Below, piece by piece: positions 15,847-22,880 of a DNA stretch of 36,330 bases (positions within the stretch are counted from its first letter, which is position 1; every line of letters starts with the position of its first letter). The notes beneath the pieces were generated by a model. The model was given only the letters and a program-made list of their open reading frames with translations. It made no database searches and was not told the origin of the DNA. A program made the position numbers and the translations under genes. The DNA is taken from NCBI RefSeq assembly GCF_002954775.1, contig NZ_PJME01000074.1:1-36330 (forward strand), written 5' to 3'. The DNA comes from Streptomyces geranii (GTDB lineage: Bacteria; Actinomycetota; Actinomycetes; Streptomycetales; Streptomycetaceae).

Positions 15847-16698
15847 ATGGCAAGGAGGCGGCAACCCACCGCCCGTCAGATGCGCCTCGGTGCTGAGCTG
15901 CAGAAGCTGCGCGAGGCCGCCGGACTCAAGGGGCGCGAGGCCGCTGCGGCCTTGGGGACGGACTCGGCGCGGTTGAGTCAGATCGAGTCAGGGGTCGTGG
16001 GCATGAGCGAGGACACCGTGCGCCGACTCGCCGCCAACTACCTCTGCACGGACGAGAAGTTGACGGAGGCGCTGGTGGCGATGGCGACCGACCGGACGCG
16101 CGGTTGGTGGGAGAAATACCAGGGCCTGCTCCCGGTCTCGTTCCTGGACATCGCCGAGCTGGAACACCACGCCACGTACCGCTTCGACATCGAGTTCCTG
16201 CATGTCCCCGGCCTCTTTCAGACGGAGGAGTACGCGCGCGGCGTCTTCTCGTACCGTGTACCCGAACTCCCCGACAGCGACCTCGCGTTGCGCGTCAGCC
16301 ACCGCATGGAGCGCAAGGCGGTCATCACGGGCCCCAGTCCCGTCCCGTACGAAGCCGTGATCCATGAGGCTGCTCTGCGCATCAGGGTCGGCGACCGGGT
16401 CACCGCGCGCGCCCAGCTCACCAGCATCCTGGAACTCTCCGAGGCGGACCACATCACCGTGCGCGTCATCCCCTTCGACCTGGACGACTTCGGCGGAGCC
16501 TGGAGCACGATGACGTACGCGGGTGGCGTCGTACCCAAACTGGACACCGCACTTCGCGACACGGCTCACGGCACGGCCTTCATCGATTCCGAGGCCCAAC
16601 TCGCCGCCTTTCGAACGCTCTTCCGTAAGGTGGAGGCTGTGTCACTCGAACCGGCAGCTTCGCGTGACTTCATCCACAGGCTGGCGAAGGAACTGTGA
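15847..16698 (+). CDS. XRE-family regulator with DUF5753 domain (WhiJ-like)
   Basis: This 283-aa DNA-binding protein has a helix-turn-helix domain at about residues 12-65 (AAAALGTDSARLSQIESG). A C-terminal DUF5753 region (about 95-275) includes FLHVPGLFQTEEYAR and the VRVIPFD segment, both typical of Streptomyces WhiJ-like proteins. ATG at 15847 has AAGGAGAGG about 5 bases upstream. It forms an operon with the DUF397 gene, which starts 9 bases after its stop. WhiJ-like proteins are known to act with small DUF397 partners and affect development or antibiotic production in Streptomyces. Here the unit separates two T7SS modules and could regulate them, which is inference. Confidence 0.9.
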   Translation: MARRRQPTARQMRLGAELQKLREAAGLKGREAAAALGTDSARLSQIESGVVGMSEDTVRRLAANYLCTDEKLTEALVAMATDRTRGWWEKYQGLLPVSFLDIAELEHHATYRFDIEFLHVPGLFQTEEYARGVFSYRVPELPDSDLALRVSHRMERKAVITGPSPVPYEAVIHEAALRIRVGDRVTARAQLTSILELSEADHITVRVIPFDLDDFGGAWSTMTYAGGVVPKLDTALRDTAHGTAFIDSEAQLAAFRTLFRKVEAVSLEPAASRDFIHRLAKEL

Positions 16699-16706
16699 GG
16701 CGTGCC

Positions 16707-16910
16707 GTGACCACCCCAGACATCTGGCAGAAGTCGTCGTACTCCGGCGGTGCCGACGGCAACAACTGCGTGGAGATAGCCCCCCGGCTCACCCAAGTGG
16801 CCATACGCGACTCCAAAGTCCTGGCCGACGTCACGCTTACCTTCCGCTTCGGAGCCTTTACAGCGTTCGTCGAGGTGCTCAAGGTCGACGCTTCAGGCAC
16901 GGCCACCTGA
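16707..16910 (+). CDS. DUF397 small protein (BldB/WhiJ-cluster partner)
   Basis: This 67-aa protein has the DUF397 hallmarks: WQKSSYSGG near the start, NNCVEIA, an IRDSK motif and a closing FGAFTAFVEVLK segment. I chose GTG at 16707 because GAGG lies 6 bases upstream; the GTG at 16695 would sit only 2-3 bases from its best ribosome site and add residues not seen in the family. DUF397 proteins are thought to modulate the neighbouring XRE regulator, and some XRE/DUF397 pairs have been described as toxin-antitoxin-like. It follows the XRE gene directly and ends inside the stem of a terminator. Confidence 0.9.
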   Translation: MTTPDIWQKSSYSGGADGNNCVEIAPRLTQVAIRDSKVLADVTLTFRFGAFTAFVEVLKVDASGTAT

Positions 16911-16932
16911 CCGTGCGACGTGGCGGTGCCTG
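16894..16932. terminator. Bidirectional terminator between convergent genes
   Basis: A 13-bp stem with one mismatch (16894-16906 and 16920-16932) and a 13-base loop spans the gap between the DUF397 gene ending at 16910 and the minus-strand gene ending at 16936. Its left arm overlaps the DUF397 stop codon. It can serve both transcripts. Confidence 0.6.
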
Positions 16933-16935
16933 CGC

Positions 16936-17550
16936 TCAGGGGATCCAGATCGCCAGGGAGTGCGCGAGGTTCTCCAGGTCCTCCGAAGCGCTGACGAGAC
17001 GCGGGATGTCCTCGATCGCGGTCCACATCACCACGTCGGCCCCGTGCTCCTCGACCTGCCATGCGTAGCGCACGCAGGCGAGCAGGTGCGGTGAGTCGTC
17101 CTGGGGGATGTATCGGAAGGTCGTCAGGCCTTCGCCGAGCCGCTCGGCCTTGAAGCGCTTGACGACCGGCGGCTCGACGGCATCCGGATCGTCCGCGAGG
17201 GTCAGCGCCCGAAGGGTCTCCTCGCGGGGGCGTTGCGCCGGCCCGATGGCCACGCAGACGGGGATCGGGAGGTCGGTGGGGTGGTCGAGGTGGAGGAAGA
17301 GCCAGTGCTCCGAGCCGGGTGGGCAGAGGGATTCGGCGGAGCGGGTCAGGGTGGTGGCGACGAAGTCGACGCCGTTGGGACCCGGATCGAATCCACGGTC
17401 CTCCCAAAGGTCCTTCGCGTAGTCACGACCCCACGCCTGGATGTCGTCCCACTCCTCGAACGGGGCTGAGGGTCCCGCGCGGGGCGGAACGACGACCCAG
17501 GTGTATTCGTCGACGTACTCGATGTCGATGATCGGCCAGAACTCGCTCAT
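16936..17550 (-). CDS. Mog1/PsbP-like family protein, module C copy 3-type
   Basis: This 204-aa, strongly acidic protein is the last gene of module C. It opens with YTWVVVPP, has a helix rich in Trp and Asp (DIQAWGRDYAKDLW), a strand block (HWLFLHLDHP, IPVCVAIGP), and ends in a helix and strand (DLENLAHSLAIWI). It fits the family plan but is the most divergent member in the window; position and length put it with 13839-14441. ATG at 17550 has GGAGG 5 bases upstream and overlaps the stop of a broken upstream gene by ATGA. No signal peptide is present. Function unknown. Confidence 0.65.
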   Translation of the reverse strand: MSEFWPIIDIEYVDEYTWVVVPPRAGPSAPFEEWDDIQAWGRDYAKDLWEDRGFDPGPNGVDFVATTLTRSAESLCPPGSEHWLFLHLDHPTDLPIPVCVAIGPAQRPREETLRALTLADDPDAVEPPVVKRFKAERLGEGLTTFRYIPQDDSPHLLACVRYAWQVEEHGADVVMWTAIEDIPRLVSASEDLENLAHSLAIWIP

Positions 17551-17638
17551 CGCTGCCTCCAGCGGAAGTTCGCCATCACGGCGTCGAACCACTCGACGAG
17601 GGCCTCGGCCAGCTCGTCCTGCGGGTCCCCGCCCCGTT
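17547..17638 (-). pseudogene. C-terminal remnant of a deleted copy 2-type Mog1-like gene
   Basis: The 97 bases between the stop at 17651 and the start at 17550 keep an open frame that ends LVEWFDAVMANFRW plus three residues. This is the closing motif of the family (FDAVAGSLSW in the 13201 product, FDAITSTFRF in the 35247 product). A ribosome site AAGGAG (17639-17644) lies in front, but no ATG, GTG or TTG follows at a workable distance, and the body of the gene is absent. Its stop overlaps the next ATG, as in intact neighbours. It appears that the gene was lost by deletion between its ribosome site and its last ~25 codons. Confidence 0.65.
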
Positions 17639-17650
17639 CTCCTTGCCGAC

Positions 17651-18331
17651 TCAGTTCAACGCGGTCCGGGACGACTCCTCGAAAGGGTTCACGAACGACA
17701 CGGTCTGGAGGATGGCCGCAGTCATGTCGCAGAGTTCTCCCCAGTGATCCATCGCTGCCGTGTCCAGAGTGAAGACCGCCACGAAGGGGGCTTCCGGGAA
17801 GGGGACGAAGACCTGGATCTGTCCGGTGAGAAGTCTGACTTCCTCGCCCGTGGCGGTGAGTTCCGGGCCGATGACGACCTCGCGGAGCGTGATGTTCGAT
17901 ACCGCCGGGCCGCACGGCAGCGTCATACGGCGGCTGTCGGTGAGCGGATCGCGGGCGAGGCCCCGCTCGATCACCTCGGCGGCGTTCTCGGGCCTGGTGT
18001 GCGAGGACTCGACGGCCCCCACGGTGAACGAGCAATGCACGACACCGTCGTTGTCATCGCTGAACACACACATGGCGGAGTACACGATGCCGACGTCCGC
18101 GAACACTTGGGTGAGCCCGGCGTAGAAGGGCGCCGAGGACTCCCAGAGGTGCTCGTCGCCCTCGGGGAACAACCCGCGTGCGAACTCCGTGGCGGCGGCT
18201 GCCCTGTCGTCCGGGTCCGCGTCGACGGGAAGGGCGTGGAATCCGTCCGGTGCCACGAACCACATGGGTGGGACAGCCGCGTCGTCGACGATCGTCTGCG
18301 CACCGGACGAACCCGTACTGCTGGTGCTCAC
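17651..18331 (-). CDS. Mog1/PsbP-like family protein, module C copy 1-type
   Basis: This 226-aa protein pairs best with the module A product at 8464. It opens with MWFVAPDGFHALPV, has a helical stretch, a strand block with a V-x-Y-S-A-M-C segment, the shared TLPCGPAVSNIT motif and a closing helix (LCDMTAAILQTVSFV). GTG at 18331 lies 2 bases after the stop of the PH-like gene, so it is translationally coupled; its own ribosome site is weak. The first ~20 residues are a Ser/Thr/Gly-rich lead. There is no signal peptide. Same hypothesis as its paralogs: a cytosolic chaperone or adaptor for the module effector. Confidence 0.7.
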   Translation of the reverse strand: MSTSSTGSSGAQTIVDDAAVPPMWFVAPDGFHALPVDADPDDRAAAATEFARGLFPEGDEHLWESSAPFYAGLTQVFADVGIVYSAMCVFSDDNDGVVHCSFTVGAVESSHTRPENAAEVIERGLARDPLTDSRRMTLPCGPAVSNITLREVVIGPELTATGEEVRLLTGQIQVFVPFPEAPFVAVFTLDTAAMDHWGELCDMTAAILQTVSFVNPFEESSRTALN

Positions 18332-18333
18332 GT

Positions 18334-19260
18334 TCAGGCCCTGCCCTGTCCTATGTCTCCGGCGCGCGGTGTCGCGTCCTGGCCGGCGTCGTCCATCACG
18401 AATCCGCGTGACTCGGAGACCACACCCGGCTTGCTGCCGGTCACGGTCGACTGGACGCGGACGAGTCCGCTGGGCAACTGGGTGAGGACGGGGGGTGTCG
18501 CCCCCGCGGGCAAGGTCGTCGTGAAGCGGGAGAGCCGTTCCTGTTGCCCTGCCGAGAGTTCGGTCCCGGACAGCCGGCGATGGCTTCCGGTGAACAGGCC
18601 CAGCAACTCCGTGGTGTGGTCGGAGACGCGCGTGGTCAGCCGTACCCAGGACCCGTCCCGGAAGAGGAGCCGGAAGTCCGACTGACCGATGCTGAACCGG
18701 CGGGGGGTCGCTTCGGCGATGCTTTCGCGGGGTGTTTCCCACAACATCGAGTACGAGTCCGAGGTCGGGGTTGGGGTGGAGGCCGAGCCCGTCACGAGGG
18801 CACGTCGTGTGGTCAGCACGATGTCCGTGGAGTACCCCGAAGGGCGTCGGGAAGGGTCGAGCTGCCAGGGCAGCGTACGGGCGATGTCGCCGGTGTCCGC
18901 CCACATGACCGGGAAGTCGTCGACCTCGTTCTCCCGTTCCTCCAGCTTCCCGCGCCCCGGCTCGGGATTGACCGTGCTGCCGCCCAACAGGTCGGAGAGG
19001 ATGCCTCCGACCACGGCGAAGACACCTGAGACTCCGGTGCCCACATGTACTCCGGCCTTGCCTGTGAGCCCTCGTACCGAGAACGCGGGTCCGGCGGGCC
19101 ACCCCGGCAACTCGGGCTCGATGTCGTTGCGCCGACGGTCGCGGAAGGAGCGTCGCCCTTCCACGGACGCGGCGGTGCCGGTCGCGAACGAGACCGGGTA
19201 ACGCGCCAGCTCCGTCTCACCGGGTTCCGGGTGCCAGTCCACAGAGTTGTCCGTCCTCAT
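18334..19260 (-). CDS. PH-like domain protein of T7SS module C
   Basis: This 308-aa protein has a Pro/Gly-rich N-terminal third with a weak hydrophobic patch (GVFAVVGGILSDLLGG, about residues 78-93). A beta-rich domain follows with IVLTTRRALVTGS and LLFRDGSWVRLTT (about 145-220), closed by a helix (TTELLGLF). The RDGSW segment and the strand order match the module A protein at 5407-6117. ATG at 19260 shares one base with the effector stop, and its own stop lies 2 bases before the next GTG. The fold is inferred as PH-like. It may link effector and membrane or secretion machine; function unknown. Confidence 0.7.
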   Translation of the reverse strand: MRTDNSVDWHPEPGETELARYPVSFATGTAASVEGRRSFRDRRRNDIEPELPGWPAGPAFSVRGLTGKAGVHVGTGVSGVFAVVGGILSDLLGGSTVNPEPGRGKLEERENEVDDFPVMWADTGDIARTLPWQLDPSRRPSGYSTDIVLTTRRALVTGSASTPTPTSDSYSMLWETPRESIAEATPRRFSIGQSDFRLLFRDGSWVRLTTRVSDHTTELLGLFTGSHRRLSGTELSAGQQERLSRFTTTLPAGATPPVLTQLPSGLVRVQSTVTGSKPGVVSESRGFVMDDAGQDATPRAGDIGQGRA

Positions 19261-20519
19261 CAGGAGGCGACCGCCGATTCGAAGCGGTCGCCGGGGTGAA
19301 TGGCGTCACCGATGTGCGTGGGTATCGACCACAGCTTGGGAGCGATCTTGATGCCCGCGTCGATACCTCGGCCCAGATTACTCATCGGGTCGATCGACCA
19401 CCGCCCCTGGCTCACCACGCTCAGGCCCCGGGTGCCGAGCCACTGACCGTTGTGGACGGTCTGCTCGGCGACCATGGTCATGCGCCCCATGAGCCCCTCA
19501 GCCTTGATCAGGCCGCCATGCTTGAGGCCCCACAGGCCGATGGTCCTGCCCTTGACGGTGAGGTTCACGGCGCCCGCGACGTTGTCGCCGACGCCGATGA
19601 TGTTCCGGCCGATCGTGGTGACACCACGGACCCCCGAACCCAGCCTCGTGGCCCGGGCAGCCGCGACCGCACCATCGGCGACCTTGACCCCCTTGGCGAA
19701 CGCGCCGATGCCAGGGATGGAGCCGAGTGCGTCCAGGCCGATGCTCAGCCAACTGACGTCGGCACCGCCCGCCTTGGCCGTGAGATGGCTGAGGAGCGCG
19801 AGGCCGCTGGTGATGACGGCCGCCGTCGCGAAGATCGCACCAAGGGGCGGGAACGGCATCGTGATGATGGCCAGCATGCCGAGAATGCCGCTCAGATCGC
19901 CGAGGAAGTCGCCGATCGCCTTGAAGAGTTCGGCGTTGTCGGAGACCCATCCCTTCACGTCGTCCCAGAAGCTGTCCTCGATGGCGTCGTCGAGCTGGTC
20001 ACGGATCTTGCCCGCGAAATGGTCGCCTCGTTCGTCCCGCTCCGCCTCTATGCGGAAGAGCTGAAGTCGGTACTCGCTGAGCGGATCATGGTCCGTTCCG
20101 CTGGGGGAGGGGCTCGGCTCGCCCGGCTTGGCCTTCTCGGTGGCCTTCTTCTTCTCGGCATCTGCCTCTTCCTGGGCCTGCTTCGCATTGGCGAGGACCT
20201 TGTCGGCCTGCCTTTGGAAGTCCTCCAGTTCACCGGCCCAGCTCTGCAGATATCCGTGCACGCGCTCGTAGCGCTCCGCCACTTCGCGCAGCTTCTTCTC
20301 CAGCCCCTCGGACTCGCTGCGCAGCGAGTTGACGTACTTGCCCTTGAGCTCGTTGTCGTCACCGATGCCGCGGAGCAGCCGAGCCTGTTCGCGGAGGGAG
20401 CCCGCGACGCCTTTGAGGTGTCTGACCTCGGCGCGTATTTCCTCGGGATCTCCCGGGACAGGGTCCGATTCCGCGAGGGGATGCCAGTCGCGGGGGCGGG
20501 CCTTCGTGGCCGTCGTCAC
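19260..20519 (-). CDS. Effector-like T7SS-associated protein, module C (no recognised toxin domain)
   Basis: This 419-aa protein begins at a GTG overlapping the previous stop by GTGA. It has the module signature DPVPGDPEEI (about residues 19-28) and a helical N-terminal half with a Lys/Glu/Ala-rich coiled coil (about 100-135). There is no W in the turn where modules A and B have WDS and WTG. A hydrophobic hairpin at about 196-243 is followed by GLDALGSIPGIGAFAKG, nearly the same as ADALGVLPGLGALKG in module A. The C-terminal ~150 residues show no toxin motif. Its strong plan conservation with 6501 and 10303 indicates a constrained function rather than a variable toxin carrier. Confidence 0.75.
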   Translation of the reverse strand: MTTATKARPRDWHPLAESDPVPGDPEEIRAEVRHLKGVAGSLREQARLLRGIGDDNELKGKYVNSLRSESEGLEKKLREVAERYERVHGYLQSWAGELEDFQRQADKVLANAKQAQEEADAEKKKATEKAKPGEPSPSPSGTDHDPLSEYRLQLFRIEAERDERGDHFAGKIRDQLDDAIEDSFWDDVKGWVSDNAELFKAIGDFLGDLSGILGMLAIITMPFPPLGAIFATAAVITSGLALLSHLTAKAGGADVSWLSIGLDALGSIPGIGAFAKGVKVADGAVAAARATRLGSGVRGVTTIGRNIIGVGDNVAGAVNLTVKGRTIGLWGLKHGGLIKAEGLMGRMTMVAEQTVHNGQWLGTRGLSVVSQGRWSIDPMSNLGRGIDAGIKIAPKLWSIPTHIGDAIHPGDRFESAVAS

Positions 20520-20818
20520 TTCTTCTTTCCCTTGCGTAGTTGTTTGGCGAGTTCGGCGTCCAGGCCCGTGAATCCATCGATGGTGGCCTTGACGAGTTTG
20601 CCTACGACATCGATGTTCTCAAGCAGGGATTTGCGGTAGTCGTCCCAGTTGTCCACGAATTCGTCCATGGCGTCGGTGATGCCACCACTGCCCCAGTGCT
20701 CGCGTACGCCTTCGTTGCGCGCGTCCAGGTTGCTGAATTCCTTCTTCAGCTTGCGGAGCCGGGACTCCGACTCCACGAGAAGATCGACATTCACCTTGAG
20801 GTCTGAGTCGTTCGCCAT
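20516..20818 (-). CDS. Small helical T7SS partner protein, module C
   Basis: This 100-aa helical protein opens module C. It has the family features: TDAMDEFVDNW with W58 in the middle and FTGLDAELAKQL at the C-terminus (F83, D87), followed by a Lys-rich end. It also has a W-G-S (42-44) in the inter-helix turn, so it keeps a WXG-like element that its module A and B paralogs lack. ATG at 20818 has GGAGAG 6 bases upstream. It lies 48 bases after the stop of the secreted-protein gene at 20867, with no strong terminator between, so module C may be co-transcribed with the lipoprotein pair. Confidence 0.8.
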   Translation of the reverse strand: MANDSDLKVNVDLLVESESRLRKLKKEFSNLDARNEGVREHWGSGGITDAMDEFVDNWDDYRKSLLENIDVVGKLVKATIDGFTGLDAELAKQLRKGKKK

Positions 20819-20866
20819 CTTGATCTCTCCGGCGGGGCTGGTGGTCCCGAGCTGACACCTCGGTTG

Positions 20867-21952
20867 TCAACGGTTGACGGCCTGGATCTCCTGGACGGTG
20901 ATCGCCTGGTCGCTGCCGAACGTGCCGTCCGGCAGGTCGCCGCCCGCGCCGCCCGTTCCGGTCCAGGCGATGTCCCAGGTGATGGTCGCGCGGAGGCTGT
21001 ACGTGCCGTCGCCCGAGGAGCGGAGGTACCTCAGTCCGCAGGGCGGGGTCTGGGCGGACTTGCCCTGGGCGTAGGGCTCGCCGATGGAGCCGTCGGCGTT
21101 GATGGCGCACTCGCCGGAGGCCGGGTAGGTCGTGGCGTCCGTGGTGCCCGGTTCGAGTTTGAGGGACACCGGCGTCGCGGTGGTCGTGGCCTGGATGTCG
21201 AGGCCGGGGGCGTCGATGGACGCCGTGGCCTGGACCTCGTCGAAGACGGCCTTGTCCAGCCAGGCCCAAGTGGGCAGGTTCACCTTGGTGTTGGCCGCCG
21301 GAGCGAGGGTGACCTTGGTGTCGGGGAGCTGCATGTGCTGGTAGGCGAGGCCGGCCAGGACCTCCGGGCTGATGGCCTGTTCGTACTGGGGTGGTGGGGC
21401 TTCGCCGTTGTCCACCCAGAAGGGGAGGTCGGTGCACGAGGTCCGCTTGAAAAGGTCCGGCTCGTTCGGGTTCTCGACGGCGGCCCAGAACATTCCCTTG
21501 CCGTCTTTGTCGACGTTGTAGTCCTTGTAGCCGGGGGTGTCGGTCCAGCCGTAGTCGTCTTCGTAGTGGCGCTGCAACTCGCCGATGGCCGAGCCTGCGG
21601 TGCCGCCCATGCCGGGTGTGCTCATGGCGTCGTCGATGCTCTCGGACATCTTCTTCTTGAAGTCCTTGGCGCCGAGGTACGGGGCGTACCAGCAAGGCGG
21701 CGGCGTCCAGTTGACGTCGGCTGACGTCACGTTGCCGGTGGCGCCGCCCTTGGCGACCGATCCGGAGTACTGGATTTTGGCGGTGGCGTAGATGCCTGTG
21801 CTGTCGCTGCCGCCGGATTGTTCTGTGTCCGAGCCCTGGGTGTTGCCCGGTGTCTCTCCCGCATAGGCCGGTTCCGTCAGGGCGAGAACGCTCAAGGCCA
21901 GCGTCAGGACGGCAGCGCGGGTGCTGAAGGTTGTACGCCGTGACCTGTTCAC
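20867..21952 (-). CDS. Secreted protein of unknown function, intact copy of a duplicated pair
   Basis: This 361-aa protein has a typical signal peptide (basic start, hydrophobic core, cleavage after A31 in EPAYA-GE). The mature part is Asp/Thr/Pro-rich with a PPPCWYAPYLGAKDFK segment, a DDYGWTDTPGYKDY segment, four Cys and a beta-rich end (YSLRATITWDIAW). I recognise no named domain. GTG at 21952 overlaps the lipoprotein stop (GTGA); a GTG at 21958 is the alternative. The pair lipoprotein-secreted protein is present twice; this copy is full length, the other (25695-26660) is broken. Co-translation suggests the two products act together on the cell surface. Confidence 0.75.
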   Translation of the reverse strand: MNRSRRTTFSTRAAVLTLALSVLALTEPAYAGETPGNTQGSDTEQSGGSDSTGIYATAKIQYSGSVAKGGATGNVTSADVNWTPPPCWYAPYLGAKDFKKKMSESIDDAMSTPGMGGTAGSAIGELQRHYEDDYGWTDTPGYKDYNVDKDGKGMFWAAVENPNEPDLFKRTSCTDLPFWVDNGEAPPPQYEQAISPEVLAGLAYQHMQLPDTKVTLAPAANTKVNLPTWAWLDKAVFDEVQATASIDAPGLDIQATTTATPVSLKLEPGTTDATTYPASGECAINADGSIGEPYAQGKSAQTPPCGLRYLRSSGDGTYSLRATITWDIAWTGTGGAGGDLPDGTFGSDQAITVQEIQAVNR

Positions 21953-22626
21953 TGGCACTTCGCAGCCTTCGCCTCGACGTACACCTTGGACGCCTGCCAG
22001 AGACTGTCGGTGGTGGGGAACTTGACCATGACGATCTTGAAGTAGTCGAAGTCCGTGATACTGGGCGCGCCCTTCAGGACCTTTCCGGTCTTGACCTCTT
22101 TGGAGTAGAACTTGCTTGAGTCCACACAGAACGCGACCTCCACGGAGTTGCCGTTCGGCGTGGACCGGGTGGTGGCGTCGTAGTGGCGTCGAGTGCCGGT
22201 TGCCGTCCAGCCGCCTTTGAGCCTGACGTCGATCTGCGTCTTGGCGTACCTCAGCCCGTTGCCTGTGGAGTAGGTGACCACGGCTGCGTCCTTGGTCGTG
22301 CGCTTGTCCACGCCGTGGTAGATCGCACGGATGAAGTTCGCGGCGTCATCCATCGCCGCCGCCTCGTTCTTGTTCGCGGGCTTGGTCCAGTCGAAGACCA
22401 GGTTGATGTCCTTGGGCAGGGATACGTCCACACCGTCAGGGTTGGTCTCCGCCGGTGCTCCTGCGGTTGATGCCGAGGGGGATGCCTTCGGTGACTCGGA
22501 TGTCTGGTCGGCGCCTGCGATCTTGTCGTTGTCTGTGGCCTTGTCGTCCCCGCCGCCGCAGGCGGTCAGGAGAAGAGCGGCTGTTGCGGCCATGGCAGCA
22601 GCGACGGGCAAAGAGCGGCGCTTCAC
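21949..22626 (-). CDS. Lipoprotein of a duplicated lipoprotein/secreted-protein pair, copy 1
   Basis: This 225-aa protein has a lipoprotein signal (KRRS start, hydrophobic core, lipobox LLLTAC with the lipidated Cys at 23). A Ser/Ala/Pro linker follows, then a folded domain of about 160 residues (VFDWTKP, AANFIRAIYHG, ATGTRRHYDATTRS, FKIVMVKFP). The fold recalls small extracytoplasmic NTF2-like or SCP-type domains, but I cannot assign it. GTG at 22626 has GGGGAG about 7 bases upstream; the frame is open for 90 more codons with no family support. Copy 2 lies at 26657-27331 and is intact and highly similar. It is anchored outside the membrane and coupled to the secreted protein at 20867. Confidence 0.8.
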   Translation of the reverse strand: MKRRSLPVAAAMAATAALLLTACGGGDDKATDNDKIAGADQTSESPKASPSASTAGAPAETNPDGVDVSLPKDINLVFDWTKPANKNEAAAMDDAANFIRAIYHGVDKRTTKDAAVVTYSTGNGLRYAKTQIDVRLKGGWTATGTRRHYDATTRSTPNGNSVEVAFCVDSSKFYSKEVKTGKVLKGAPSITDFDYFKIVMVKFPTTDSLWQASKVYVEAKAAKCQ

Positions 22627-22794
22627 TGTGAACTCCCCGTGATACATACGTCCATTCAAGAGCACTGACCGTATCGGTGGGGTTCCTGGTTTCGCCAGAG
22701 CGAACAGGTGAGTCAAGCGGGGTAATCCTGGGCGTATGGGGTGGTTGCGGGTGGGAGTCGTGTTCGGATCGTGCCCGGTCGTCATCGTGCGACA

Positions 22795-22829
22795 GGCCCC
22801 GGGCACGGTGGAGAGCCGTGCCCGGGGCC
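22795..22829 (-). terminator. Strong hairpin terminator downstream of the nuclease gene
   Basis: GGCCCCGGGCACGG (22795-22808) and its exact complement (22816-22829) form a 14-bp stem with a 7-base loop, about 50 bases beyond the stop of the minus-strand nuclease gene and 170 bases before the lipoprotein start. It should separate these transcripts. Confidence 0.75.
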
Positions 22830-22880
22830 GTTGTCGGTGGGGGATCAGGGGAGGGAGGCAGAGGTAGGAGGTGGTGCGGG

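Noticed and set aside
17547..18035. 162-codon minus-strand frame as an intact gene
   Set aside because: All but the last ~30 codons lie out of frame inside the 17651-18331 gene and look like shadow sequence; only the end is family-like, so it is recorded as a remnant.
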